From assembly GCA_035528375.1 (NCBI GenBank), contig DATKYS010000031.1:31034-95033 (forward strand): 64,000 nt of DNA, read 5' to 3'. A program made the position numbers and the translations under genes. The DNA comes from a bacterium. GTDB lineage: Bacteria; RBG-13-66-14. Positions 47,752 to 56,036 of this stretch are shown in pieces; the first letter of the stretch is position 1, and each line of letters begins with the position of its first letter. Below the pieces are notes generated by a model, which was not told the DNA's origin, searched no databases, and was given only the letters and a program-made list of their open reading frames with translations.

Positions 47752-48720
47752 ATGGCGCTGCCCACGGGTGCGATAATCGGTATTTTGGTGGACAACCTCC
47801 GCCTGAGGAAGAGCGTCATCCCGCTGTCGAAGCGGAAGATGACCGGTTGGGCGGAGGGTCTGGAGCTTCCCCGGGGCGGCGAGACGGTGCTCTACACCGG
47901 CCTGATGTACCAGCTCATGCCGTCCATCGTGGCCATGGCTAACCTGATGGGTCGGTTCGAAAACTCACCGATCCGCCACCTCATGGGCCTCGGTCGGTTG
48001 GCCAACAAGGTCGTCAACCTGTCCTTCTTCATGGCCCGCAGCCGACCCGAAATACGCCGGGCCTACGATGTGCGGTTGCGCGCGATTGCGGAGCTCCTGC
48101 TGGAATCGGGAGTCGAGTTCGGCTACCTCGCCGACGAGGAGCTCTACTCCGGGGCGCTCGTTTACGACAACGGCATGATGGAGGTCTTCCGGCGCCACGC
48201 CAGGCGCGTCCGCGACGCGCTCAAACGCCGCGGCGTCCGTCGGGTCATCACCGTGGACCCGCACACGCTGAACATGTTCCGTGACGTGTACCCGAAGCTC
48301 ATCGAGGGCTTCGACATCGGGGCCGAGAGCTACCTCGAGGTGCTCGCCCGGCGCGGGATGGAGACGAACGGGGCGACGGGCAAAACGGTCGTCATTCACG
48401 ACTCGTGCGTTTACGCCCGGTACGAGGACGTGCTCGAGCAGCCCCGGGCGCTGTTGAGGAGCACCGGCGCCGAAGTGCGCGAGCCGGATTATTCCCGCAC
48501 CATCACCCTCTGCTGCGGCGGGCCCATCGAATCCCTCTTCCCGTCGAGGTCCAAGGAGGTCGCCCGGGAGCGGATCGGTCAGTTGGCGGCGTGCGGGTCG
48601 GACGTGGCCGTCATGTGCCCGATCTGCCTCTTCAACCTCACCGAGGCCGCCGAGACCACCGGGGCCGACGTCCGCGTCCGCGACATCTGCGAGTACCTGA
48701 GCGAGGCCCGCCCGTCGTAA
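47752..48720 (+). CDS. HdrB-like protein with a single CCG cysteine-rich domain
   Basis: 322 residues, 2 bases after hdrC. The C-terminal half has one complete CCG pattern: Cys in IHDSCVYAR, about 34 residues, CC in TLCCGG, about 33 residues, then CPIC. In HdrB this motif binds the unusual noncubane [4Fe-4S] cluster that reduces the disulfide. The N-terminal half has no matching first CCG motif (HdrB normally has two), only a conserved fold (VLYTGLMYQLMPSIVAMANL). The substrate may therefore not be CoM-S-S-CoB, and a persulfide on TusA or DsrE is possible. That is inference. Confidence 0.82.
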   Translation: MALPTGAIIGILVDNLRLRKSVIPLSKRKMTGWAEGLELPRGGETVLYTGLMYQLMPSIVAMANLMGRFENSPIRHLMGLGRLANKVVNLSFFMARSRPEIRRAYDVRLRAIAELLLESGVEFGYLADEELYSGALVYDNGMMEVFRRHARRVRDALKRRGVRRVITVDPHTLNMFRDVYPKLIEGFDIGAESYLEVLARRGMETNGATGKTVVIHDSCVYARYEDVLEQPRALLRSTGAEVREPDYSRTITLCCGGPIESLFPSRSKEVARERIGQLAACGSDVAVMCPICLFNLTEAAETTGADVRVRDICEYLSEARPS

Positions 48721-48774
48721 CTGCCGGCGACGTCGGCGCCCGACGGGTGGTGGGTTGCGCGGTGATTGGTGATG

Positions 48775-49190
48775 TTCGTAGGGCGGGGATTCCAATCCCC
48801 GCCGCTTTTTTAATACAGCCCTCGTTCCCGAGCTGCAATGATGTAGGGCGGCCCCGTGGGATGAATCCCCTGCGGGTCGCCGCGTTTTCTGTATTCCCAA
48901 CCCCGACCCTCACCCTAGCCCTCTCCCTGGGAGGGAGAGGGGATAACTGCACCCCCCTCCCTAACCCGTAGGCGAGCCTCCCCCCAGAGGGGGGAGGGGA
49001 AACGCGGGCGACCGTGGAGGACTCGTCCTACCGGTCGCCCCTACGGGTCGGGTTTGCTGAATATTGACGTAGGGGCGGGTGTCCTGACCCGCCCGCGGGC
49101 CGACCTGAAAGACGCGCCGTCGGTCGGCCCCTACGTCCGGTGTTCGTTGGGCGTAGGGGTGTATCCACACCCGCACGTTTATTAATATAG
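48775..49190 (+). repeat. Large cluster of REP-like inverted repeats
   Basis: After the hdr operon and before ispH lie at least six elements: GCGGGGATTCCAATCCCCGC (near 48783), GTAGGGCGGCCCC (48842), CCCTCTCCCTGGGAGGGAGAG (near 48920, given minus its edges), CCTCCCCCCAGAGGGGGGAGG (near 48980, trimmed), a GGCGACCGTGGAGG...CCGGTCGCC element, GGGGCGGGTGTCCTGACCCGCC (near 49073, trimmed) and GGGCCGACCTG with its inverse. They fill the gap with no gene seen. Confidence 0.65.
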
Positions 49191-49200
49191 CTCTTGCGGA

Positions 49201-50055
49201 TTAAAAACTCCGCAGGCGCTCGACGACCTCCTCGATTATCCAGTCCGGGGTGCTGGCGCCGGCGGTGACCCCGACCCGCTCCATCCCGGCGAACCACTCC
49301 GGCTCGAGCTCTTCCGCCGTCTCGATGTGCCACGCCTTGCTTCCCCTCTCGCGGCAGCGCTCGTAGAGGCGGGTGGTGTTGGCCGAGTTGCGTCCGCCGA
49401 TGACGACCATGCCGTCCACCGTGTCTAAAAGCTCGAGCATGGCGGCCTGGCGCCGGGCGGTGGCGTCGCAGATGGTGTTGTGGGCCTTCAGCTCGTCGGT
49501 AATCTTCAACAGCTCGCCCACGAGCCGGACGTAATCCTCCTCGAGTTGCGTGGTCTGGGCCACGACGCCTATTCTCTGCCCGCGCTTCAGCCGGGCCACG
49601 TCGGCGGTGGACTGGACCACCACGGCCCCCTCGGCGCCCTCGCGGCGTCCCGAGTCGGCCCAGGCGACGAGAGCGGCGACCTCGGGGTGCTCCGGCTCGC
49701 CGATGACGACCACCCGGTATCCCTCGGCGGCGAGGCCCTTCGCCAGTTTCTGCGCCCGCTGGACCAGGGGGCAGGTGGCGTCCACGACCTCGAATCCACG
49801 GTCCCGCAGTTTTTTTAAAACTTCGGGCGGGACGCCGTGGCTGCGGATGAGCACCGTCCCGACCCGTGCGGCGTCGAGGTCCTCGATGACCCCGAGTCCC
49901 GCTTCGGCCAGCCGGGCCACCATCTGCGGGTTGTGGATTATCGGTCCCAGGCTGGACACGCCTCCGGGGTGGGTCTGGGTGGCCTCGAAGGCCACCTGGC
50001 AGGCGCGCTTCACCCCGTAGCAGAATCCGGCGGCCCGGGCGAGGATGACCTCCAC
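49201..50055 (-). CDS. ispH: 4-hydroxy-3-methylbut-2-enyl diphosphate reductase
   Basis: 284 residues. IspH makes isopentenyl and dimethylallyl diphosphate, the last step of the MEP isoprenoid pathway, using a [4Fe-4S] cluster. The three cluster cysteines are in AAGFCYGVKRA, VDATCPLV and TICDATARRQ. Active-site residues IRSHGVPPEV and AQTTQLEEDY are present and length is normal. GTG start, one base after the radical SAM stop. Last gene of the minus-strand operon. Confidence 0.96.
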   Translation of the reverse strand: MEVILARAAGFCYGVKRACQVAFEATQTHPGGVSSLGPIIHNPQMVARLAEAGLGVIEDLDAARVGTVLIRSHGVPPEVLKKLRDRGFEVVDATCPLVQRAQKLAKGLAAEGYRVVVIGEPEHPEVAALVAWADSGRREGAEGAVVVQSTADVARLKRGQRIGVVAQTTQLEEDYVRLVGELLKITDELKAHNTICDATARRQAAMLELLDTVDGMVVIGGRNSANTTRLYERCRERGSKAWHIETAEELEPEWFAGMERVGVTAGASTPDWIIEEVVERLRSF

Positions 50056-50056
50056 G

Positions 50057-51004
50057 CTAAACGATCCTTCGGAGGGGGTAGGTGTAGCCGTCGCGGAGCT
50101 TCTCGCGGGCGTCGAGGTGGCGCCGGAGGAGCTGGCCGCAGTTCGAGCCGATGCGGTCCTCCTCCCGCTCCCCGATGCTCAGAAGCACCCGGTAGCCGGC
50201 CTCCTCCAGGCGGTCGAGAATCTCGTACCGCTTCCCCGGCTCGTCCGGCTCGATGTAGGAGGCGAGGCCGTGCCGCCGCGCGCCGTAGGTCGGGTTGAGC
50301 GGCGTGAATTTTAAGAGGAAAAGCTCCGGGTCGAAGTGGTCCAGCATCACCGCGGGGTCCACGGGCGCGTCCCGGCCGAGGGCGAAGTTGAGGGTCACGC
50401 GGCGGTCGCCCTCCCGATGAAACCTTTCGGCGTACCGGGCGATTTCGGAGAACCCCCACTTTTTCACGGGAATCAGCCGGTCGCGCAACGCGGCGTCGGT
50501 GGTGTGGATGGAGAACTGGAGCTGGAAGCGGCCGCCGCCATAGTGCTCGTCCTTGATTTCGGCCAGCCGCTCGAAGAAGTCCCCCGTTCCCCGCGGGGCC
50601 ACGGTGGAGACCGATGGCAGGAGCCCCGGCGCCTCGTACCTCCCCGGCAGTCCGCGCAGCACGTCTAGCACGGCCGGGTTGAGCGCCGGCTCGCCCACGC
50701 GGGCGAACTGGACCTTGAACTTCTCCGCCGGGACCCGCCCGTCGGGAAAACGCCGGAGGACTAGAAAATCAATCTGCGAGAAAATCTCGTCGGCACAGAG
50801 CACCCCCCGGTAATCGCCCCCGGCGTCGCACATCGGGCAGCCCACCGGGCAACCCAGGAGGGTCGAGACCAAGAGAACCCACTTCTGTTCGCGGGGCAGC
50901 GGCGGCTGGACCGATTCCACGAATTCGACGAGCCTTCCTGAGCCCAGGTCCGCCAGAAAGACCCGGGCCACCTCGTCCGATCCGCTGGTGGCGATTATCC
51001 TCAT
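50057..51004 (-). CDS. Radical SAM enzyme of the RlmN/Cfr type
   Basis: 315 residues from the ATG at 51004, which overlaps the upstream stop (ATGA). The SAM cluster motif is GCPVGCPMCDAGG (CxxxCxxC). FKVQFARVGEPALNP, FSIHTTDAALRDRLIP and a late RIGSNCGQLL match RlmN/Cfr enzymes, where the late cysteine acts in methyl transfer to adenine C2 or C8 of rRNA or tRNA. The N-terminal RlmN domain is absent or short, so it may be a Cfr-like paralog with a different substrate. A longer reading frame exists, but the conserved start begins here. Confidence 0.85.
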   Translation of the reverse strand: MRIIATSGSDEVARVFLADLGSGRLVEFVESVQPPLPREQKWVLLVSTLLGCPVGCPMCDAGGDYRGVLCADEIFSQIDFLVLRRFPDGRVPAEKFKVQFARVGEPALNPAVLDVLRGLPGRYEAPGLLPSVSTVAPRGTGDFFERLAEIKDEHYGGGRFQLQFSIHTTDAALRDRLIPVKKWGFSEIARYAERFHREGDRRVTLNFALGRDAPVDPAVMLDHFDPELFLLKFTPLNPTYGARRHGLASYIEPDEPGKRYEILDRLEEAGYRVLLSIGEREEDRIGSNCGQLLRRHLDAREKLRDGYTYPLRRIV

Positions 51005-51879
51005 CGCGATTCGTCCAAATCGAAGGCGATCGTCATCGCCGCCCGGACGCCGTCCCCCACGGCGATGGCCGCCTGGCGGCACCTTCCCCCCGCCGCGTCG
51101 CCGATAACGTGCAGCCCCGCGACCGGCCGCCCGTTTTCATCGGAAAGGTCCGGGGTCAGGAGGCCCAGGTCCGGCTCCCGACCGACGGCCAGGAGTAGGT
51201 GGTCGGCCTCGAGGTCCACCGTCGCGTCCCCCGCGGAGCATTGTACCAGAAGGCGGCCGTCGGCGAAGGCGAGCTTCACCGGGGAGGTTTGGGCGCGGTA
51301 GCTGATCCGGGGCTCCCGGGACGCCCGGCGCTCCAGCAGCGGGAGGCAGCGTGTCCGCTGGCCCCGGTTCAGAATCGTCACGTCGTTGGACTGCGCCAGG
51401 CCCAGGGCGTAATCGAAGGCGGCGTCGCCCGCGCCGATTATCAGAACCTTCCGCCCGGCGAGGCCGCGGAGGGGATAAACCTCGGTGTGGACCCGGTCGG
51501 CGCACTCCGGCGAGACCGGGGGGCCGTCCCAGGGCTTTGGGCGGGTGCCGGTCGCCAGCACCACGTGCGCCGCCTCGTACCCGCCGCCGGTCGTTCGGAG
51601 GCGGAAACCGCCGGCGCGCCTCTCCACCCCGGATACCTCCTCGGAAATCGGGACTATCCCGCCCTCCCCGAGCTGACACAGGAATTTTTCGGCGAGGTCC
51701 GGGCCGGGGATGCCCCCGGGGAAGCCGGCATAGTTCTCCACCCGGTGGGCGTTCCAGAGCAGGCCGCCCGGGCGCCCCCGTTCGAAGAGGAAAAATTCGA
51801 CGCCGTGCCGGGCCAGTTGAATCGCGGCGGCGATCCCCGCCGGCCCGCACCCCACGACGGCCGCCCGAGCGGTTCTCAC
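51001..51879 (-). CDS. Thioredoxin-reductase-like flavoprotein lacking the CxxC redox pair
   Basis: 292 residues with FAD motif VVGCGPAGIAAAIQLARHG and NAD(P)H motif LIIGAGDAAFDYALGL, so the overall TrxB fold. At the place of the usual CATC disulfide there is PPVSPECADRV, with a single Cys, so dithiol reduction of thioredoxin is unlikely. Related proteins are ferredoxin-NAD(P)+ reductases of the TrxR-like type. GTG start overlaps the isochorismatase stop by 4 bases. It may supply electrons to the radical SAM enzyme or IspH in the same operon; this is inference. Confidence 0.82.
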   Translation of the reverse strand: MRTARAAVVGCGPAGIAAAIQLARHGVEFFLFERGRPGGLLWNAHRVENYAGFPGGIPGPDLAEKFLCQLGEGGIVPISEEVSGVERRAGGFRLRTTGGGYEAAHVVLATGTRPKPWDGPPVSPECADRVHTEVYPLRGLAGRKVLIIGAGDAAFDYALGLAQSNDVTILNRGQRTRCLPLLERRASREPRISYRAQTSPVKLAFADGRLLVQCSAGDATVDLEADHLLLAVGREPDLGLLTPDLSDENGRPVAGLHVIGDAAGGRCRQAAIAVGDGVRAAMTIAFDLDESR

Positions 51880-52520
51880 GAATCAACCCCCGGCAGTCGA
51901 AGGAGGTCGCACGTCAGCAGCGGAACCGCGAAGCCGTGGGACAGCGTCAGGAGGCTGGCGCGGTGGAGCGCCTCGGTGTAGGTGGCGGTGGCGTCCACGG
52001 GGAGGTATACGTCGAAGCCCCTCACGAAGGCCGAGCGGGCGGTGGTCCCGCAACACAGGTGGGTCATCACCCCGGAGACGACGACGTTGCACACGCCCCG
52101 CTCCCGGAGAATTTTCTCCAGGTCCGTCCCGTAAAAGGCGTCGTACTGGGTTTTTACGATGACAAGTCCCCGCGCGTCCAGCCGGGGGTCCAGCTCACCC
52201 ATCGGGTCGCCGTCCTCGATGAGGTCCCGCCACCAGCGGCCCATCGCGCCCGCATTTTCCCGCGTGTTGGTGTGCCGGGTGAGGACGACGTTTTTGAATG
52301 CGGCGGCCAGGGCGTTTATTTGCGGAATGATGGCCGGGGCGCCGGGGACGAAGGCGTGGGAGCCCTCCTCCAGGAAACAGCGCTGCATGTCGAGAATCAA
52401 AAGGGCGGTCTCGTCGGCCGAAAGTTTTCGGGGGGGCTCCCGCCGGTATCCGTCGGCGGCCCGGAGAAGGGCGGCGGCCCTCTCGGCGATGTTTTTCGGG
52501 GTGAAGTACGGTTCCTTCAT
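51876..52520 (-). CDS. Isochorismatase-family cysteine hydrolase
   Basis: 214 residues. The family triad is present: Asp in LLILDMQRCFLE, Lys in VIVKTQYDAFYG and Cys in VSGVMTHLCCGTTARSAF. Members include isochorismatase, nicotinamidase and N-carbamoylsarcosine amidases. The exact substrate is not clear; nearby argF and the flavoprotein do not settle it. GTG/ATG choice: the ATG at 52520 gives the normal fold with ~40 N-terminal residues. It heads the overlapping run with the flavoprotein, radical SAM gene and ispH; a terminator lies between it and argF. Confidence 0.88.
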   Translation of the reverse strand: MKEPYFTPKNIAERAAALLRAADGYRREPPRKLSADETALLILDMQRCFLEEGSHAFVPGAPAIIPQINALAAAFKNVVLTRHTNTRENAGAMGRWWRDLIEDGDPMGELDPRLDARGLVIVKTQYDAFYGTDLEKILRERGVCNVVVSGVMTHLCCGTTARSAFVRGFDVYLPVDATATYTEALHRASLLTLSHGFAVPLLTCDLLRLPGVDS

Positions 52521-52531
52521 AGGTTTTTTTA

Positions 52532-52562
52532 AAAAACAAGGGGAACGGCGGCACCGTCCCCC
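52532..52562 (-). terminator. Rho-independent terminator after argF
   Basis: On the minus strand GGGGACGG pairs with CCGTTCCCC around a GC loop, followed by a T-rich run (TTGTTTTTT). Confidence 0.65.
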
Positions 52563-52581
52563 CTCCCGCCGTCCGGTCGTC

Positions 52582-53529
52582 CTATCGCATCGTCATCGCC
52601 AGCACGGCCTTCTGGGCGTGTAACCGGTTCTCCGCCTGGTCGAAGATGGCCGAGTTGGGCAGGCGGCTCACGTCGTAGGTGAGCTCCTCGTCATAGACGG
52701 CCGGCAGGCAGTGCAGGATGACGGCGTCGGGCTTGGCCAGGTGGAAGAGGTCGGCGTTCAACTGGAAGGGGCGGAAGAGGTCCTTCGTCTTCGTGCCCTT
52801 CTCGCCCATGGACTCCCAGACGTCGGTGTAGACCACGTCGGCGTCCTGGACGGCGTCCCGGGGCCGGTTGCAGATGGTCAGCACGGCGCCGTGCCTGGGG
52901 CCGTTCTCCATCGCCCACTCGATGACCTCGTCGTACTCGTCTGGCGGCTTTTCGTCCAGAATCTCCGAGGGGCAGGCGATTTGGACGTTCACCCCGAGCT
53001 GCAGGCCGCCGAAAATCAGGCTGCGGGCCACGTTGTTGAAGTCGCCCAGGAAGACGAACTTCAACCCCGCGAAGCGCCGCTTCTTCTCCCAGACTGTCAG
53101 GAAATCTCCCAGCACCTGGCAGGGATGGGCCCACTGCGAGAGGCCGTTGATAACGGGGACCTGGGCGTGCAGGGCCAGGCCGGTCACGATCTCGTGGCCG
53201 AAGACGCGGGCCATGATGCCGTCCACATACCGGGAGAGGACCAGGGCAATGTCCTCGGTGGTCTCCCTCTTCCCCAACTGGATGTCGTCGGGACCGAGGT
53301 AGATGGCCCGGCCGCCGAGCTGGGCCATGCCGACCTCGAAGCTGACCCGGGTCCGCAGCGACGGCTTCTGGAAAATCATGGCCAGGGTCTTGCCGGCGAG
53401 GAGCGGGTGGGGTTGCCCCCGGTGATGCTCCAGCTTGAGCTGGTAGCCGGTCTCCACGAGCTGGAAAATCTCCTCGGGGGTGAGGTCCCTCAGGGAGAGG
53501 ATGTGTCGCCCGCGCAGGTCTACGGCCAA
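52582..53529 (-). CDS. argF: Ornithine carbamoyltransferase
   Basis: 315 residues. It joins carbamoyl phosphate and ornithine to citrulline in arginine synthesis. Motifs: carbamoyl phosphate loop SLRTRVSFEV, HPCQVLGDFLTV, and ornithine site LHCLPA, with the DVWESMGEKG loop between them. The TTG at 53529 is chosen because GGGAGG lies 6 bases before it; a longer frame upstream lacks a ribosome site. Carbamate kinase is in the window too (27606), so catabolic use is possible, but ArgF-type loops favour synthesis. Confidence 0.93.
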   Translation of the reverse strand: MAVDLRGRHILSLRDLTPEEIFQLVETGYQLKLEHHRGQPHPLLAGKTLAMIFQKPSLRTRVSFEVGMAQLGGRAIYLGPDDIQLGKRETTEDIALVLSRYVDGIMARVFGHEIVTGLALHAQVPVINGLSQWAHPCQVLGDFLTVWEKKRRFAGLKFVFLGDFNNVARSLIFGGLQLGVNVQIACPSEILDEKPPDEYDEVIEWAMENGPRHGAVLTICNRPRDAVQDADVVYTDVWESMGEKGTKTKDLFRPFQLNADLFHLAKPDAVILHCLPAVYDEELTYDVSRLPNSAIFDQAENRLHAQKAVLAMTMR

Positions 53530-53627
53530 GATGAACCTCCCGTGACTCTCCGGCGTCGAGGGCAGTATAGAGAGGGGAACCCGGACTGTCAACACCGCGG
53601 TGCGGCGTGGAAAGCGGACCGATTCTC

Positions 53628-53636
53628 TGGTACACT
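53628..53636 (+). promoter_or_regulatory. Extended -10 promoter of pcm
   Basis: TGG-TACACT about 49 bases before the GTG at 53685, with TGGAAA (53608-53613) 17 bases upstream as a possible -35. Divergent from argF. Confidence 0.5.
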
Positions 53637-53684
53637 AAAATTCGGTACGGTGTACGACGGCCCTCTCAACGATTCGGGGTAGGG

Positions 53685-54344
53685 GTGGAGCGACGGAACT
53701 CCCTCGCCGCCGCTCGGAGCCGCATGGTCGAGCGGCAGCTCCGCGTCCGGGGCATTCGGGATGAGCGGGTTCTCGCCGCGATGGGCGAGGTGCCCCGGGA
53801 GCTCTTCGTCCCGAAATCGGAGGTCTGGGCGGCTTACGACGACCGCCCCCTGAGCATCGGCCACGGCCAGACCATCAGCCAGCCCTACATCGTGGCGCTG
53901 ATGACCGAGCTCGTGGAGCCGGGGCCGGGGAAGCGGGTCCTGGAGATTGGCACTGGCTCAGGCTATCAGGCGGCCATTCTGGCGGAGTGCGGGGCGGAGG
54001 TGTTCTCCATCGAGTTGGTCCCCCAGCTCCACCGCTGGTCCCGGGTGAACCTGGAGACCGCCGGATACGCCGATGCGGTTCACCAGAGGCTGGGAAACGG
54101 CTATTCCGGCTGGCCCGAGGAGGCTCCCTTCGACGCGGCCCTTCTCACCTGCTCCCCCCAGGAACTGCCCCCGGCCATCGGCGGTCAGGTCGCCCCGGGC
54201 GGGAGCATCGCGGCGCCCATCGGCGGTTACCCTTTTCAGGAACTCGTCCTTTTTAAAGTCACCGGGAGTGGACTGTCCGAAAGTCGGGTCACCGGCGTCC
54301 TCTTCGTGCCTATGGTGGATGCCGATCCGAACATGGAAAGCTGA
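53685..54344 (+). CDS. pcm: Protein-L-isoaspartate O-methyltransferase
   Basis: 219 residues. It methylates isoaspartyl sites so that damaged proteins can be repaired. Conserved: MVERQLRVRGIRDERVLAAM near the N-terminus, VPRELFVP, GHGQTISQPYIVALMTEL, SAM motif VLEIGTGSGYQAAILAE, and a final strand AAPIGGYPFQELVLF. The GTG at 53685 is chosen because it gives the usual ~13 residues before the first conserved Met; the open frame further upstream overlaps the promoter. It is followed 8 bases later by the universal stress protein, so a stress-repair operon is likely. Confidence 0.93.
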   Translation: MERRNSLAAARSRMVERQLRVRGIRDERVLAAMGEVPRELFVPKSEVWAAYDDRPLSIGHGQTISQPYIVALMTELVEPGPGKRVLEIGTGSGYQAAILAECGAEVFSIELVPQLHRWSRVNLETAGYADAVHQRLGNGYSGWPEEAPFDAALLTCSPQELPPAIGGQVAPGGSIAAPIGGYPFQELVLFKVTGSGLSESRVTGVLFVPMVDADPNMES

Positions 54345-54352
54345 GGTGGGGT

Positions 54353-54784
54353 TTGTTCAAGAAAATCCTCATCGCGACGGACGGCAGCGAGTATTCCGTC
54401 CGCGCCGCCGAGGTCGCCTTCGACCTGGCGAAGAAGACCGACGCCCGGGTCCTCGTGCTCTCGGTGATAGACGCGGGCGTCCTGGGCGATTTCAGCGGCG
54501 AGTCGGAGAAGGAGCGCGCGCGGGTGGAGCGGGACATGCGCCTGGCCGCCGAGGGGAACGTGGAGTACGTCCTCAGGCTCGGGGCGGAGGTCGGCGTGGG
54601 GACGACGGGCCACGTGCTCACCGGCAGGCCCAACATCGAGATCGTCAACCTGACCAACAACGAGGCGGTGGACCTCATCGTCCTCGGAAGGCACCGGCGG
54701 CGGAGCATCGGCCGCATCATGAAGAGCGACCTGGCCGTCCGGCTCATGGAGGACCTGGACTGCTCCGTGCTGGTGGTGGTCTGA
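54353..54784 (+). CDS. Universal stress protein (UspA family), ATP motif degenerate
   Basis: 143 residues, TTG start. The fold is clear: ILIATDGSEYSVRAAEVAFD at the N-terminus, ARVLVLSVID, GRPNIEIVNLTNNEAVDLIV. The ATP-binding motif G-2x-G-9x-G(S/T) is not intact: LGRHRRRSIGRIMKSDLAVRL has no GS or GT at the expected place. It therefore probably does not bind ATP like UspFG-type members and is closer to UspA-type. The stop overlaps the next start (TGATG). Confidence 0.88.
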   Translation: MFKKILIATDGSEYSVRAAEVAFDLAKKTDARVLVLSVIDAGVLGDFSGESEKERARVERDMRLAAEGNVEYVLRLGAEVGVGTTGHVLTGRPNIEIVNLTNNEAVDLIVLGRHRRRSIGRIMKSDLAVRLMEDLDCSVLVVV

Positions 54785-56022
54785 TGCGGTCGGTCGGGTT
54801 GGTCATTCTCGTTTTCTCCCTCGCTGCGGCCGCGAACCCCCTCCCCGTGCCGGATGAGTTCAAGGACCCCGAGCCGCCGCCCCCGGAAACCTCCACCTTC
54901 GAGACGGACACCGTCTTCGAGGACTGCGGCTATTACCGCGTGGACGCCGTCCGGGAAGCCTCCGATCCCCTCAACCGCTTCGACGCCCTGGAGCTCCACT
55001 ACATAGACGACAGCCTCTCCCCGGGAGTGGACTGGCACCTGCAGGACACCTACGGGGTGTGGGTCTACGACCCCGCGGGGTACTCAGAGCCGCTGGGCTA
55101 TGACGCCCGCTTCGAGGACGTTGACGGGGACGACCGGCCGGAGTGCGTCGTCACCCTCCGGCGGGTCGAGACCGCCGGCAACGACGAGGTCGTCCTGGGA
55201 TTCGGCCTCGACGGCTTCACCGTGGTCCGGGGGCTCGACGAGGACCTCGTCTCCCTTCCCCTGGAGCTGGACGGCGACGGGTATACAGTCGAGGCGCTGC
55301 GGCGCAGGTTCGGCTGGTTCGATCCCTTCGGGGAGGTCCGCCTCTACCGGCTGGAAGGGAGCACACGGGAAGGGCGCGTGCCGGTGGACGTCTACCCCGA
55401 CTCCGACGAGACCGACTTTTACGGGGAGAGCCTGAGCCTGGAGGACTACACCGGCGACGGCCGCCCCGAGGTGGTCATCCCCACCAACACCGGCGGGAAC
55501 GACGCGCTCATCTGTTTCGGTCTCGTCGTCCTGGAGCCCACGCCCGGGGGACTGACGGAGCTCTACTACGAGCCGATGCTGGCCCCCCTCGCCCTGGACG
55601 CCGACTCCGACGGCGTCACCGAAATCTTCTCCTTCACCGCCTACGCGCCCGACTTCGTCGTCGGACGGGCCTACCGGGCGAGCTTCATTGACCGGGTCTT
55701 CGTCTATGACGGCGGGCGCTACGTTCCCGGCGAGCTCGCCGATTACCGGGACTACCTCCTGGGGCGCGTGACCGAAGAAGAGGGTTACTACGGTAAAAGC
55801 CTGCTCGGCGACTACCCCGAGGCGGTCCTGTGCAGCGGCCAGTCCGTGCTGGCCCAACTGGCGGCGGCCGGGCTGGACGCCGAGTACGCCCGCTGGTGGG
55901 AGGGGCACCGGGAGGAACTGCGCGAGGCGACCCGAAAAATCCAGGACGGCGACTGGGCCGAGGTGGAGCGGGTCTTCTCCTCGCCGGAGGCCCTCCGCGC
56001 CGAGTGGGCCGGGGCGCGTTGA
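54784..56022 (+). CDS. Secreted protein with FG-GAP-like Asp-rich repeats
   Basis: 412 residues, ATG overlapping the usp stop. Signal peptide (MRSVGLVILVFSLAAA, cleavage near 17). Three Ca2+-loop-like segments occur: EDVDGDDRPECVV, EDYTGDGRPEVVI and DADSDGVTEIF, typical of FG-GAP / VCBS beta-propeller repeats. The last ~70 residues are helical (DAEYARWWEGHREELREATR). A mature protein outside the cytoplasm that binds calcium is inferred. No enzyme motif was found. A long open frame reaches further upstream but overlaps pcm and usp. Confidence 0.78.
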   Translation: MRSVGLVILVFSLAAAANPLPVPDEFKDPEPPPPETSTFETDTVFEDCGYYRVDAVREASDPLNRFDALELHYIDDSLSPGVDWHLQDTYGVWVYDPAGYSEPLGYDARFEDVDGDDRPECVVTLRRVETAGNDEVVLGFGLDGFTVVRGLDEDLVSLPLELDGDGYTVEALRRRFGWFDPFGEVRLYRLEGSTREGRVPVDVYPDSDETDFYGESLSLEDYTGDGRPEVVIPTNTGGNDALICFGLVVLEPTPGGLTELYYEPMLAPLALDADSDGVTEIFSFTAYAPDFVVGRAYRASFIDRVFVYDGGRYVPGELADYRDYLLGRVTEEEGYYGKSLLGDYPEAVLCSGQSVLAQLAAAGLDAEYARWWEGHREELREATRKIQDGDWAEVERVFSSPEALRAEWAGAR

Positions 56023-56036
56023 ACGAACCACAACGT

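Noticed and set aside
48775..49190. Possible CRISPR array or origin from clustered repeats
   Set aside because: The repeats differ in sequence and length and have no regular spacers, no cas genes and no dnaA boxes.
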